DNA of 50,644 nt from NCBI GenBank assembly GCA_035574235.1, contig DATLZA010000165.1, positions 1 through 50,644 on the forward strand, in the 5' to 3' direction. The stretch's first letter is position 1; the number at the start of each line of letters is the position of its first letter. Positions 7,838 to 16,808 of this stretch are shown piece after piece. The position numbers were made by a program, and so were the translations under genes. This DNA is from Planctomycetota bacterium (GTDB taxonomy: Bacteria > Planctomycetota > MHYJ01 > JACPRB01). The notes beneath the pieces are model-generated. The model saw nothing but the letters and a program-made list of their open reading frames with translations. It made no database searches and had not been told where the DNA came from.

Positions 7838-8986
7838 TTATTCCTCCGACCGCGGGCGGCGGGCGGACAGGGTCGCCTTCGCGCGCAGCCGGCGCCCCTC
7901 GCGCTCGAATTCGACCTCGATCTCCTGCCCCGGGCGGCGCGAGAAGAGAAGCTGCGAGTACGCCCGGACGTCCGGCACGTCCCGGCCGTCGAGCGCCACG
8001 ATGACGTCCCCTTCCCGCAATCCCGCCTTCTCCGCGGGGCTCCCCGCGGAGACGCCCGACAGGCGCACCCCCTTGCCCTCGAAGCCGTAGTCGGGAACCG
8101 ACCCGAAATAAGGCGTCGCCCCCGAGGGCGCCGGGCCGCCCGCCGCCGAGGGCGAAGCGACCTTCCGGAACGCCATCCGCTCCGGAGCGTCCGCGATCCT
8201 CCGGACCAGGCCTTCGACGAGATCCGCGACGCGCGCGAGGCCGTCGTAATTCACCCGATCGGCCGTGTCGGTGGGCTTGTGATAGTCCGCGTGCGCCCCG
8301 GTGAAGAGATGAACGGCCGGCACGCCCTTGAGATAGAACGAGGTGTGGTCGCTCGGCCCCACGGGGTCCTGGTTAAAAGCCACCGGCACCGGACTCGCCG
8401 CCAGGTATTCGCGGAAGCGGTCCCCGCTGTCGGCGCCGAACACGATCAGCCGGTCCCGCAGCCGCCCCACCATATCCAGGTTCACCATGGCTACGGTCTT
8501 CTCGATCGGGACGATCGGATGATGCACGTAGTGGCGCGATCCGTGAAGACCGGTTTCCTCTCCGCTGAAGCAGGCGAAAATCACCGTGCGCGCCGGAGGC
8601 CGCCGCGCCAGACGCGCCGCCGCCTCCAGAACCACGGCCGTGCCGCTCGCGTTGTCGTCCGCCCCGACGTAGATCCGCTCTCCGTCCTTCCCGAGATGGT
8701 CGTAATGGGCTCCCAGGACGACCGCCTCGTCCGAGCGTCCCCTCAGAACGCCGGTCACGTTCCGCCCGCGCCCACCGTGGCCGGGAAACTCCTGAACATG
8801 GACCTCAAGCCCCAGACGCCGCATTTCGCCCGCCAGATACTCCGCCGCGCGCCGCTCGCCCTCGGTCCCGGCGGCCCGGCCCTCGAATTCCGGCGACGCC
8901 AGAACCCGCACATGCCGCTCGAGAGCCGAAGGCGCCGCTGCGCAACCGGCGGCGACCAGAACGCCCAGGACGCGAAGGAGCTTCAT
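7838..8986 (-). CDS. M28 family aminopeptidase lipoprotein with C-terminal PDZ domain
   Basis: The 382-residue secreted lipoprotein (lipobox VAAGC, Cys15) contains an M28 zinc-peptidase domain followed by a PDZ domain (about residues 275-370, GLREGDVIVALDG). Metal and catalytic residues are visible: His-Asp in GAHYDHLG, Asp in VGADDNASG, Glu-Glu in SGEETGLHGS, Asp in VNLDMVGR and His in DYHKPTDT. It should remove N-terminal residues from peptides in the periplasm or at the outer membrane. It starts 7 nt after the NHL-thioredoxin gene and is probably co-transcribed with it. Confidence 0.9.
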   Translation of the reverse strand: MKLLRVLGVLVAAGCAAAPSALERHVRVLASPEFEGRAAGTEGERRAAEYLAGEMRRLGLEVHVQEFPGHGGRGRNVTGVLRGRSDEAVVLGAHYDHLGKDGERIYVGADDNASGTAVVLEAAARLARRPPARTVIFACFSGEETGLHGSRHYVHHPIVPIEKTVAMVNLDMVGRLRDRLIVFGADSGDRFREYLAASPVPVAFNQDPVGPSDHTSFYLKGVPAVHLFTGAHADYHKPTDTADRVNYDGLARVADLVEGLVRRIADAPERMAFRKVASPSAAGGPAPSGATPYFGSVPDYGFEGKGVRLSGVSAGSPAEKAGLREGDVIVALDGRDVPDVRAYSQLLFSRRPGQEIEVEFEREGRRLRAKATLSARRPRSEE

Positions 8987-8993
8987 CCGGACC

Positions 8994-10520
8994 TCAGCGT
9001 TTCTCGACCGGAACCGTCGTCACCTCCCCCGTCCGGGCGTCGTACCGACGGATGGCGTGGTTGTTCTGATCGGCGACGTAAAGCAGGTCGTTGACCGCCC
9101 AGAGCCCGCTCGGTTCGTAGAACCGCGGGTTCTTGCCGTCTTCCCGCCCCCGCTTCCCGTCCCCCAGGAACGTCCGCACCTCCCGCGTCTCGGGGTCGCA
9201 CACCTTGATCTTGTGGTTGTAGGCGTCCGCCACGTAGAGCTTGCCGTTCCAGGCGTGAACGGCCAGAACGTGCTGCATCCGGACTTCGGGGCCCTTCCCG
9301 TCGCGGTCGCCGAAGTCGAAAAGCCCGGTGCCCACGATCGTGCGCACCCCGCCGGCCGGATCGAGGTCCACTTCGCGGATTCCGCTCACCTCGGAATCGG
9401 CCACGTAGAGTTTTCCGTTCAGGATCGTCAGGCCGCTCGGCTGGTTGAAGGCCGCCGTCCGGTGATCGCCGTCGCGGAGCTGCTCCCGGCCGCTTCCGCT
9501 GAAGCGCCCGATCTTCCCCTCCGCCAGATCCATCGCCCAGATCTGATGATTTCCGGCCATCGCGATGAAAAGGCGGTCGCCGTCGAGCGCGAAATCCCAC
9601 GGCGAGTTGAGCGGCGTCTGGAGGGCCTCCCCGAAGCCGCGCGGGTTGTACCGCTGCTCGCCCGTCCCGGCGATCGTCCGGACGCGCCGCGACTCGAGAT
9701 CCACCTCCCGGATCCGATGATTCTCGGTATCGGCCACGAAGAGCGTGCGGCCCCTCAGAAGCAGGCCGTGGGGCTGATGGAAACGCGCGGTCCGGAAATC
9801 CCCGTCCTTCCATCCTTCGTCCGGACCTCCGATGACGTCGTGGACTTTGCCCGTCGGATCCGCGATGACGATCCGGTTATGGCGGGTGTCGCTGATGTAG
9901 AGCCGGTCGGGCGTCGCCACAAGCTTGGCGGGGAAGAACAGGGGCCCCGCGGCGAGTTTCGATTTCTCCAGCACGAACGTCCGCGGCGTCCGGTCGATCT
10001 TTCCCTCGAATTTCCGGATCAGCCCGTCGATCGCATGGGCCAGGACGTCGTAGTTCCCCTCCCCCGAGGCGTGTCCCACGATGTTCCCTTCCGGATCGAT
10101 GAGGACGAAATGGGGCCACCCCTGCGCCCCGTAGGCGCGGAAGATCTTGAAGTCCGCGTCGTTGACGACCGGATGCTCAAGATCGTGCCGCAGGATCGCC
10201 TGGCGGATGTTCTCCGTGTCCTTCTCGTTGGTGAACTTGGCCGAATGGACGCTGATGACCACCAGCTCCTTCGCGTATTTCCGTTCCAGCCGCTTGATCT
10301 CCGGAAATACGTGGTGGCAGTTGATTCAGCAGTACGTCCAGAACTCCAGAAGAACGATCTTTCCCCGAAGCTCCGCCAGCGTTAGGGGCCGGTCGGTGTT
10401 GAGCCAGCCCACGCCGCCTTCCAGCTCAGGGGCCCGGATCTTGCGCTCCTCCTGCACGGCTCCCTCCGCCAGCGGCCCGAAAAAGGCGGCAAGGACTCCC
10501 AGGATCAGGGCCTTCCCCAT
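8994..10520 (-). CDS. Exported thioredoxin-fold NHL-repeat selenoprotein
   Basis: The frame from the ATG at 10520 is interrupted only by a UGA at 10326-10328 and otherwise reads through 508 residues. After a signal peptide, the redoxin domain (about 30-170) contains [17 protein letters not shown]. Relatives read WTYCCINC, so Sec65 replaces the first Cys of the CxxC redox motif (UINC), directly after Cys64. Further on are the cis-Pro region [12 protein letters not shown] and at least five NHL beta-propeller blades ([50 protein letters not shown]). GGAGGT lies 7 nt before the ATG, and TATAAT lies 15 nt before it. A 10-bp perfect inverted repeat follows the UGA. A thiol/selenol oxidoreductase of the periplasm is expected. 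Confidence 0.87.
10274..10328 (-). promoter_or_regulatory. Sec UGA and SECIS-like hairpin of the NHL-thioredoxin gene
   Basis: UGA lies at 10326-10328. Fourteen nt later CGTATTTCCG and CGGAAATACG (10302-10311 and 10274-10283) form a perfect 10-bp stem around an 18-nt loop. The loop is larger than in the E. coli element, so the fine structure is uncertain, but the stem position is right. Confidence 0.6.
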
Positions 10521-10577
10521 GCGGTCCACCTCCGCATTATATACGCCCGCCCGTGGACGCGGGCCGGGGATTCTTCC

Positions 10578-10583
10578 TATACT
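10578..10583 (+). promoter_or_regulatory. -10 box 6 nt upstream of kbl start
   Basis: TATACT is followed by TGCGCC and then the kbl ATG at 10590. No Shine-Dalgarno sequence can fit, so a leaderless transcript is likely. Confidence 0.5.
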
Positions 10584-10589
10584 TGCGCC

Positions 10590-11789
10590 ATGGCCGACCT
10601 CCTCGGTCCGCTCCTGCGGGAGGAACTCGACCGCCTCCGGCGCGACGGGCTGTACAAGGAAGAGCGCGCGCTTCTCGGACCCCAGGGGCCCGTCGTGCGC
10701 ACGGAACGGGGCGAGGTCCTCAACTTCTGCGCCAATAACTACCTCGGGCTGTCTTCCCACCCCGAGATCCTGCGCGCCGCGCGCGAAGCGCTGGAACGCT
10801 GGGGATACGGGCTCTCCTCCGTCCGCTTCATCTGCGGCACCCAGGACCTCCACCGGACGCTCGAACGGAAAATCGCCTCCTTCTTCGGCGCCGACGACGC
10901 CATCCTTTACACGAGCTGCTTCGACGCCAACGGAGGGCTTTTCGAGACGCTCGTGGGCGAGGAGGACGCGGTCCTTTCCGACGCCCTCAACCACGCCTCC
11001 ATCATCGACGGCATCCGGCTCTGCAAGGCGGAACGGGTCCGCTACGCCCACCGGGATCTCAAGGATCTCGAAGAGGGACTGCGCCGGACCCAGAGCCGGC
11101 GCCTGCGTCTGATCGCCACCGACGGCGTCTTCTCCATGGACGGCGATTACGCACCCCTGGCCGAGATCTGCGAGCTGGCGGATCGCTACCGGGCGCTCGT
11201 CATGGTGGACGACTCCCATGCCACGGGCTTTGTGGGCCGCACCGGCCGGGGAACGCCCGAGCGGTTCGGCGTCCAGGGGCGCGTGGACATTCTCACCTCC
11301 ACGCTCGGAAAGGCTCTGGGAGGCGCGGCCGGCGGCTTCACCACCGGCCGGGGAGCGGTCGTGGAGATGCTCCGGCAGCGATCCCGCCCGTACCTCTTTT
11401 CGAACTCCCTCCCGCCGGTCATTTGCGGGGCGGCTCTCCGGGCGTTCGACCTGCTTTCGGAAACGACCGCTCTGCGCGACCGCCTGGAAGACAACACCCG
11501 CTATTTCCGCGCCGAAATGACCCGGCGCGGCTTCGAGATCCGGCCGGGGGACCACCCCATCTGCCCGATCATGCTCTACGACGAGAAGCTCGCCCATGAG
11601 TTCGCCCGGCGGATGCTGGCGGAGGGGATTTACGTCGTGGGGTTCAGCTATCCGGTCGTTCCGCGCGGCCAGGCCCGCATCCGGGTGCAGATCAGCGCCG
11701 CGCACGAGCGCGCTCATCTCGACCGCGCCCTCGAGGCGTTCGAAAAGGTCGGGCGCGCCCTCGGCGTCCTCAAGGCTCCAGCCGGATAA
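10590..11789 (+). CDS. kbl: Glycine C-acetyltransferase (2-amino-3-ketobutyrate CoA ligase)
   Basis: The 399-residue PLP enzyme of the alpha-oxoamine synthase family cleaves 2-amino-3-ketobutyrate with CoA to glycine and acetyl-CoA. Signatures are [42 protein letters not shown] and the PLP-lysine segment [14 protein letters not shown] (Lys near residue 240). KBL-type features, such as RFICGTQ and DDSHATGF, favour this over 8-amino-7-oxononanoate synthase, although a biotin gene lies in the window. With tdh at 431-1474 it completes threonine degradation. TATACT lies 6 nt before the ATG, a leaderless arrangement. Its end overlaps the convergent DUF309 gene by 20 nt. Confidence 0.92.
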   Translation: MADLLGPLLREELDRLRRDGLYKEERALLGPQGPVVRTERGEVLNFCANNYLGLSSHPEILRAAREALERWGYGLSSVRFICGTQDLHRTLERKIASFFGADDAILYTSCFDANGGLFETLVGEEDAVLSDALNHASIIDGIRLCKAERVRYAHRDLKDLEEGLRRTQSRRLRLIATDGVFSMDGDYAPLAEICELADRYRALVMVDDSHATGFVGRTGRGTPERFGVQGRVDILTSTLGKALGGAAGGFTTGRGAVVEMLRQRSRPYLFSNSLPPVICGAALRAFDLLSETTALRDRLEDNTRYFRAEMTRRGFEIRPGDHPICPIMLYDEKLAHEFARRMLAEGIYVVGFSYPVVPRGQARIRVQISAAHERAHLDRALEAFEKVGRALGVLKAPAG

Positions 11790-12285
11790 GCGGCGGCGAG
11801 CCGCGATCCTCGTCGAGGTGATAGTCGTGCACGCCTCGAATGAAGGGACCGATCTCGAGCCCCATGAATCGCCGCCGCCCCACCGAGGCCAGTCGGGCCA
11901 CCGCTTCCCGCGCCAGCCGCCGGGCTCCCTCGAGGGCGCCGGCGTGGCGCTTCAGGTTGGCCGCCGCCGTCTGGATGAGTCCCTGGTAAAATTGCGCCTC
12001 CGGCCCCTTCCGGCCCGCCTGGTGCCAGAGCCCTTCGAGCGCCTCGTGACACTCCCACCAGTACGCGAAATTGTAGAGATCCACGCCGTAGAGATATGTC
12101 TCGTTCTCCCGCCAGCGCTCGGGCGGAACAAAGGGCGGCGGGACTTCCGGAGTCCCGTAGGCATGCCCGCGCGGGTCCCGCCGCGGATGCGGATGGAGCC
12201 CCGCCACGAACCGGTACGGCGGAAAGGGCCGCGTGCTGTAGCGCGGCCAGGACGGATCCGGCGGCGCAGGCTCGACAAGCGTCAC
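11770..12285 (-). CDS. DUF309 family protein
   Basis: A small helical protein of 171 residues from a GTG start at 12285, or 176 from a TTG at 12300. The DUF309 signature [14 protein letters not shown] is present, followed by [18 protein letters not shown]. The function of the family is unknown. I prefer the GTG because a TATCAT box ends exactly 6 nt before it, matching other genes here. The N-terminal 60 residues are rich in Pro and aromatic residues. It is convergent with kbl (20-nt overlap) and divergent from the methyltransferase gene. Confidence 0.8.
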   Translation of the reverse strand: MTLVEPAPPDPSWPRYSTRPFPPYRFVAGLHPHPRRDPRGHAYGTPEVPPPFVPPERWRENETYLYGVDLYNFAYWWECHEALEGLWHQAGRKGPEAQFYQGLIQTAAANLKRHAGALEGARRLAREAVARLASVGRRRFMGLEIGPFIRGVHDYHLDEDRGSPPLIRLEP

Positions 12286-12317
12286 GCGCGCATGATACAA
12301 TCCCCGCTCGGATCATG
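12283..12317. promoter_or_regulatory. Overlapping divergent -10 boxes between DUF309 and the methyltransferase gene
   Basis: On the minus strand TATCAT (12292-12297) lies 6 nt before the DUF309 GTG. On the plus strand TACAAT (12296-12301) lies 13 nt before the methyltransferase ATG. The two hexamers overlap by 2 nt, so polymerase probably cannot occupy both at once. Confidence 0.45.
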
Positions 12318-13010
12318 ACGGAAGTTCTCACCGTCGAGCAGCCCTGCCGCCTGGAACTGGAATGCCTCCCCGACGTCCACGTCCCCGGCCCCTCGTCTCT
12401 CGAGCTGGCGCGGTACCTTTTCTCCGTGAAGGGGAAGACCGTCCTCGACCTCGGCTGCGGCACGGGTCTTTTCGCGCTCGTGGCGGCCCGGCTGGGCGCC
12501 CGCGAGGTCTGGGCCACCGACCTCTCCTCCGCCGCCGTCGAGGCGACCCGGCGCAACGCCGCCCGCAACGGCCTGGAGATTCACGTCAAGCAGGGGGACC
12601 TTTTCGAGCCCGTCCGGGGCCGTCGCTTCGACGTCATCGTCACCAACCCGCCTCAGACGCCGGCGCCGCCGGAGGCCCAGGGACCCAAGTTCGGCGGCGA
12701 GGACGGCCTGCGCTACTTCCGCACGATCCTCCGCGAGGCGCCGCGGTACCTCGACGACGGCGGCCAGCTTCTCACCTTTCTCCTCTCTCTGGCCGACACC
12801 GCCACCTTCGAGCGTCTGCTCGCGGAAAACTTCCGCTACCGGCCGCTCCCCAAATCCCGGCGCGAATTCAGCCGCGAGGAATACGACGGGTATTGGCCCG
12901 GCCTCTTCGAGTTCCTTCTGGAGCGCCGCCGGCGGGGGCGGGCGGAATTCGAGGAAGAGAACGGGCGCTTCTTCTGCTGGGTCCGTTACTACATGGCGAT
13001 GAAAAAATGA
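12315..13010 (+). CDS. SAM-dependent methyltransferase (PrmC/HemK-like small-domain type)
   Basis: The 231-residue class I methyltransferase has motif I VLDLGCGTGLFALVAA (about residues 43-58), an acidic motif II (WATDLS) and the NPP motif IV VIVTNPPQTP. The NPPx tetrad points to an N-methyltransferase acting on a planar amide or base nitrogen, as in PrmC, RsmC or TrmN6 relatives. It lacks the N-terminal helical domain of PrmC, so the substrate is unknown. The stop overlaps the next start (ATGA), placing it first in a three-gene coupled operon. Confidence 0.8.
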   Translation: MTEVLTVEQPCRLELECLPDVHVPGPSSLELARYLFSVKGKTVLDLGCGTGLFALVAARLGAREVWATDLSSAAVEATRRNAARNGLEIHVKQGDLFEPVRGRRFDVIVTNPPQTPAPPEAQGPKFGGEDGLRYFRTILREAPRYLDDGGQLLTFLLSLADTATFERLLAENFRYRPLPKSRREFSREEYDGYWPGLFEFLLERRRRGRAEFEEENGRFFCWVRYYMAMKK

Positions 13011-13831
13011 GGCGCCTGGTCGTCAACGCGGACGACCTGGGCGCGGGCGAAGCGCGCGATCGCGGGATCCTCGAGTCCCACCGGCACGGCGTCGTCACCT
13101 CCGCCTCGGTCCTGGCCCAGGGCCCTTCGTGGCGCGGCGCCCTGCGGCTTCTGCGCGAACATCCGTCGCTCGATCCCGGCGTCCACATCAACCTCAGCGA
13201 AGGGCGCCCCCTGTCGCCGCGCGCCCGGACGCTCGTCGATCCCAGGACGGGTCTCTTCTGGGGCAAGCGCGAAGCCCGCCGCCGGGCGCTCGAGGGTCTC
13301 TTCGATCCCGAGGAAGTCGAACGCGAGGCCGCCGCGCAGATCGACCGGCTTCGGGACGAGGGAATCGCGCCCAGCCACGTGGACGGCCACCAGCACCTCC
13401 ATGTGTACGGCTGCGTCGCGGCTCCCGTGGCGCGGGCCGCGGCCGGCCGTGGCGTTCGCCGATATCGTCTCCCCTTGGACCTTCCCCCTCCGTCGATGCC
13501 CGTGAACGCCGGCCGAGGAGACGACCTCGAGGAGTATCGCCTCCAGGCGCTCCGCGCCCGCGAGATCTTCGCCCGGGAGGGCCTGCGTTCCACCGACGCC
13601 TTCGCCGGCGCCGCCCTGTCCGGCCACCTCTCGTTCGAAACCCTGGCGGCGGTCCTCCGGGGTCTGCCCGAAGGAACCACCGAACTCATGGTTCACCCGG
13701 GCTATGCCGAGGCGCCCCACGGCTTCTCGGGCCCTGCCCGCGACGCCGAACGCCGGCTCCTGACGGACCCCGCCGTGCGGGTGCTTCTGTCCCTCTTAGG
13801 CATCCGTCTTGTCCGGTGGGCCGACCTGTGA
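13007..13831 (+). CDS. ChbG/YdjC-like carbohydrate deacetylase
   Basis: The 274-residue protein carries the YdjC/ChbG signatures VVNADDLG at the N-terminus, GVHINLSEGRPLS, HVDGHQHLHVYG with metal-binding histidines, and ELMVHPGYAE near the C-terminus. The family removes acetyl groups from N-acetylated sugars such as chitooligosaccharides. It overlaps the upstream methyltransferase by 4 nt and the downstream glycosyltransferase by 4 nt (GTGA). The neighbour suggests a role in glycan or hopanoid/lipid-linked sugar biosynthesis rather than chitin use, but this is inference. Confidence 0.88.
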   Translation: MRRLVVNADDLGAGEARDRGILESHRHGVVTSASVLAQGPSWRGALRLLREHPSLDPGVHINLSEGRPLSPRARTLVDPRTGLFWGKREARRRALEGLFDPEEVEREAAAQIDRLRDEGIAPSHVDGHQHLHVYGCVAAPVARAAAGRGVRRYRLPLDLPPPSMPVNAGRGDDLEEYRLQALRAREIFAREGLRSTDAFAGAALSGHLSFETLAAVLRGLPEGTTELMVHPGYAEAPHGFSGPARDAERRLLTDPAVRVLLSLLGIRLVRWADL

Positions 13832-14859
13832 AGATCCTGGCCTTGTCGCCCTTCCCGCCCAACACCGTCAGCGGAAACGTCGCCACGCTCAAGCGTCTGC
13901 AGGAAGGGCTCCGCGATCGCGGACACGACATGGAGATTCTCGACGTCTCCGGTCCCGCGGCGGCGGAACGCGTCTCCGCGGCCTTGGGGTCCGTCCGCCC
14001 CGACGTCGTCCATCTCTACCATGCCTACAAGGCCGGCCGGTTCGCGGCGCTTCTCGAGAGACGACCGACCGTCCTGACCGTCTCCGGAACCGATCTCAAC
14101 GATTACGTCGCCGACCCCGAACGGGCGCGCGTGATCGGCGAGGCCCTCCGGCGGGTCCCGGTCCTCCTCACCTATAATTCGTCGCTGGCCGAACGCGTAA
14201 CCCGCTTCTTCCCGGACGCGGCCGGCCGGCTGCGCGTGATCCCCAAGGGCGTCCGGCTCGGAAACGATCCCTTCGACCTCCGCGGAGCCGCGGAAATCCC
14301 CCAGGGCTCCTTTCTTTTCGTCCAGGCCGGCGGCATCCGGCCGGTCAAGGACAACCTGGCGGCGCTGGACGGCCTGGCTCCGCTCAAGAGCCACGCCGCG
14401 CTCGTTTTCGCGGGTCCGATTCTCGACGCCGACTACGGCCGGACGTTCGCGGCCCGCCTGGCCGCCGAGCCCTGGGCGCGCCATGTGCCTTTCGTGCCTC
14501 CCTCCGCCATGGCCGCCGTCTACCGCCAGGCCGACGCCGTCCTCAACACCTCCCGGTCGGAAGGGCTCTCCAACGCGCTCATCGAAGCGATGGCCTGCGG
14601 TCGCCCCGTCCTGGCCGCGGACATTCCGGGGAACCGTGACCTCATCCGCCCGGAGGTCACCGGCCTGCTTTACTCGGGCCCGGAGGATCTCCGCCGCCAG
14701 GCACGCCGCCTCGTCGAGGACGCCGATCTCCGCCGCCGCCTCGGCGCCGCCGCGCAGGAATTCGCCCGGCGTGAATTCTCCACGGAGCGCGAAGTCGGCG
14801 CGCTTCTTTCGGCCTATGAGGCGGCGAGGAGCTTGAACTCGGAGGCGGAGGGCCCGTAA
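13828..14859 (+). CDS. Family 4 glycosyltransferase
   Basis: The 343-residue GT-B glycosyltransferase starts at a GTG inside the overlap GTGA with the deacetylase gene. The N-terminal domain begins VKILALSPFPPNTVSGN, giving the glycine-rich acceptor loop. The C-terminal domain has EGLSNALIEAMACGRPVL, the E-x7-E nucleotide-sugar motif of GT4. No transmembrane segment is seen. The sugar donor is unknown; an activated sugar deacetylated by the upstream enzyme is an obvious candidate product. Confidence 0.88.
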   Translation: MKILALSPFPPNTVSGNVATLKRLQEGLRDRGHDMEILDVSGPAAAERVSAALGSVRPDVVHLYHAYKAGRFAALLERRPTVLTVSGTDLNDYVADPERARVIGEALRRVPVLLTYNSSLAERVTRFFPDAAGRLRVIPKGVRLGNDPFDLRGAAEIPQGSFLFVQAGGIRPVKDNLAALDGLAPLKSHAALVFAGPILDADYGRTFAARLAAEPWARHVPFVPPSAMAAVYRQADAVLNTSRSEGLSNALIEAMACGRPVLAADIPGNRDLIRPEVTGLLYSGPEDLRRQARRLVEDADLRRRLGAAAQEFARREFSTEREVGALLSAYEAARSLNSEAEGP

Positions 14860-14862
14860 ACT
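14857..14862 (+). promoter_or_regulatory. -10 box of the Uma2 gene overlapping a stop codon
   Basis: TAAACT spans the TAA stop of the glycosyltransferase gene and is followed by 6 nt and the Uma2 ATG at 14869, the leaderless spacing seen at kbl. Confidence 0.4.
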
Positions 14863-14868
14863 GCTTAT

Positions 14869-15435
14869 ATGACCGCAATCGCCGCCCGGCGGCTGTTTTC
14901 CGTCGAAGAGTATCATCGCATGGCCGAGGCCGGGATCTTCACGCCGCACGACCGCGTCGAACTGCTCGAGGGGGAAATCGTCCAAATGTCGCCTATCGGC
15001 AAGAGCCACGCCGTCTGCGTCGACCGCCTCAATCGACTGCTTTCGGAAAGAATTGCGCGCCGCGGCATCGTCCGCATCCAGAATCCCGTGCTGCTTGGGG
15101 GGCGTTCGGAGCTTCTTCCGGACGTGGCCTTGGCGCGACCCCGGGAAGACGAATATGCCGGCGGTCATCCGCAGGGTGCGGATCTCCTCCTCGTCGTCGA
15201 AGTGGCCGATTCAACTCAGGAGTATGATCGCCTGCTGAAGGTCCCGGCGTACGCACGAGCGCAGGTTCCGGAGGTGTGGCTGATCGATCTCAAGGCCCGC
15301 GCTCTCGAAGTCTACCGGGACCCTTTCTCCGAAGGCTTCAAAACGGTTCTCGCCGTGCGCCCCCCTCAATCCGTCGCGCCCCAGGCCTTTCCGGATATCC
15401 TCATCGAAGTCGAACCTCTTCTTCGGGGCCTTTAA
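14869..15435 (+). CDS. Uma2 family (DUF820) putative endonuclease
   Basis: The 188-residue PD-(D/E)XK fold protein has the Uma2 layout: FSVEEYHRMAEAGIF, RVELLEGEIVQMSPIG, LLPDVALARP with the catalytic Asp, VVEVADST with the catalytic Glu, and VPEVWLIDLKARALEVYR. These genes are abundant in Cyanobacteria, Planctomycetes and Deinococci; their role is unknown. TAAACT lies exactly 6 nt before the ATG and its TAA is also the stop of the glycosyltransferase gene, so the promoter is embedded in the end of the previous gene. Confidence 0.85.
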   Translation: MTAIAARRLFSVEEYHRMAEAGIFTPHDRVELLEGEIVQMSPIGKSHAVCVDRLNRLLSERIARRGIVRIQNPVLLGGRSELLPDVALARPREDEYAGGHPQGADLLLVVEVADSTQEYDRLLKVPAYARAQVPEVWLIDLKARALEVYRDPFSEGFKTVLAVRPPQSVAPQAFPDILIEVEPLLRGL

Positions 15436-15503
15436 GCCTTGCGGCCCCCGCGGCGCTCCGCTAGAATCGCGGTCGCTTTCGCGGCTCAAGGAGATTCTCG
15501 ACC

Positions 15504-16808
15504 ATGAAACGCACGGCTCTCTGGGCGATCCTTGGCGCGCTGGCCGCCTGCGACGCGCCGAGCGCGCCCTACGCGGGTTCTTCCGCTCCGGCCGCCTCCC
15601 CTTCCGCCGCCCCGGCCGCGGATGCAACCCCCAAGGGGGAGGTTACGTACCACTTCGGGACTTCCGACGCCCGCACGACGATCACCTTCGAATCCAAAAC
15701 CGAAATCACCAACATCCTCGGCAAGACCACCAAGGTCGAGGGAAGCGCCACCATCGATTTCGAAAAGGGGACCGGCCGCTGCCGGCTGCGCGTGCCTGCG
15801 TTCTCGCTCAAGACCGGCATGGATGACCGCGACCGGGCCATGTACGGGAAAAGCTGGCTCGACGCCAAGCAGTTCCCCTGGATCGAGTTCACGGCGGACA
15901 AGGCCCAAATCGTGCGCCCCTCCATCTGGCGCGTGGACGGGCGGTTCACCCTGCACGGCGTGACGCGCGACCTGTCCGTCGAAGTCGAGGTGAAGCCCGT
16001 GCCCGACCTTCTCGGAAAGCATCTCGGCGAAGGCCGCTGGGTGCGCGTCCGCACCCCGGCGCCGTTCAAGATCCGGCTCGAGGATTTCAACATCAAAATC
16101 CCGGAGAGCGCCGTGGCCACCGTCGAGCCCGTCTGGAACGTGAGCCTTCAGCTCTTCGGAACGACCGCCCCGCCCGCCGGCCCGACGGCCGCCGCCACGC
16201 CTCCCTCGGAAGACGAAGACCTGCCGGTCCGCGTCGCCCGCGTGCCGAAGGTTTCGGAAGAGGGCATCACGGGGACGAAATACGTCTTCGGCCTGAAGCC
16301 TCAGCTCACGACCCTCAAGGCGGAATCGGTCACCGACCTCGAGAATGTCACGGCGGTGACGACGTCGCTCTCCGGAATCGTAGGTTTGGACAAGGAAAAG
16401 GGAACGGCTCAGGTCCGGATGCGGACGCTCGTCTCGAGCCTCAAGACCGGCATCGACAAGCGCGATGAGCACCTCCAGGGGCCGGACTGGCTCGACGCGG
16501 CGAAGAATCCCCACATCGAGTTCGAATCCACCCGCGCGACGCGCAAGGACGACAAGACCTGGACCGTGGAGGGCAACTTTACCTTCCACGGCCGGACGCG
16601 CCCCTTGAAACTCGATGTCGAAGCGGTCGAAATTCCCGCGGACCTCGTCAAAAAGGCCCACTGGGGCGACAAGCCCGGGCTTCGCTGCACCGGCCAGTTC
16701 AAGGTGAAGCTCTCCGACTACGGAGTGAAGATTCCTTCCGTCGCCCTGGCGAAAGTCAACGACGAATGGACCGTGTCCTTCTCCCTCGTGGGACTCCTGG
16801 CGGACTGA
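15504..16808 (+). CDS. Lipoprotein with two tandem YceI-like domains
   Basis: The 434-residue protein begins with a lipoprotein signal (lipobox ALAAC, Cys16) and an Ala/Pro/Ser linker. It then has two YceI-like lipocalin-fold domains, about residues 45-215 and 255-434. Each repeat shows the same landmarks: SLKTGMDDRDRAMYGKSWLDA then FTLHGVTRDLSVEVE in the first, and SLKTGIDKRDEHLQGPDWLDA then FTFHGRTRPLKLDVE in the second. YceI domains bind isoprenoid or fatty amide ligands. A duplicated form may bind two ligands. RBS AAGGAG lies upstream. It overlaps the next start by one base. Confidence 0.88.
   Translation: MKRTALWAILGALAACDAPSAPYAGSSAPAASPSAAPAADATPKGEVTYHFGTSDARTTITFESKTEITNILGKTTKVEGSATIDFEKGTGRCRLRVPAFSLKTGMDDRDRAMYGKSWLDAKQFPWIEFTADKAQIVRPSIWRVDGRFTLHGVTRDLSVEVEVKPVPDLLGKHLGEGRWVRVRTPAPFKIRLEDFNIKIPESAVATVEPVWNVSLQLFGTTAPPAGPTAAATPPSEDEDLPVRVARVPKVSEEGITGTKYVFGLKPQLTTLKAESVTDLENVTAVTTSLSGIVGLDKEKGTAQVRMRTLVSSLKTGIDKRDEHLQGPDWLDAAKNPHIEFESTRATRKDDKTWTVEGNFTFHGRTRPLKLDVEAVEIPADLVKKAHWGDKPGLRCTGQFKVKLSDYGVKIPSVALAKVNDEWTVSFSLVGLLAD

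Noticed and set aside
10326-11717. A 463-residue minus-strand frame opposite kbl
   Set aside because: It is the complement of kbl; only the last 64 codons before the UGA (from 10520) are real and belong to the NHL-thioredoxin gene.
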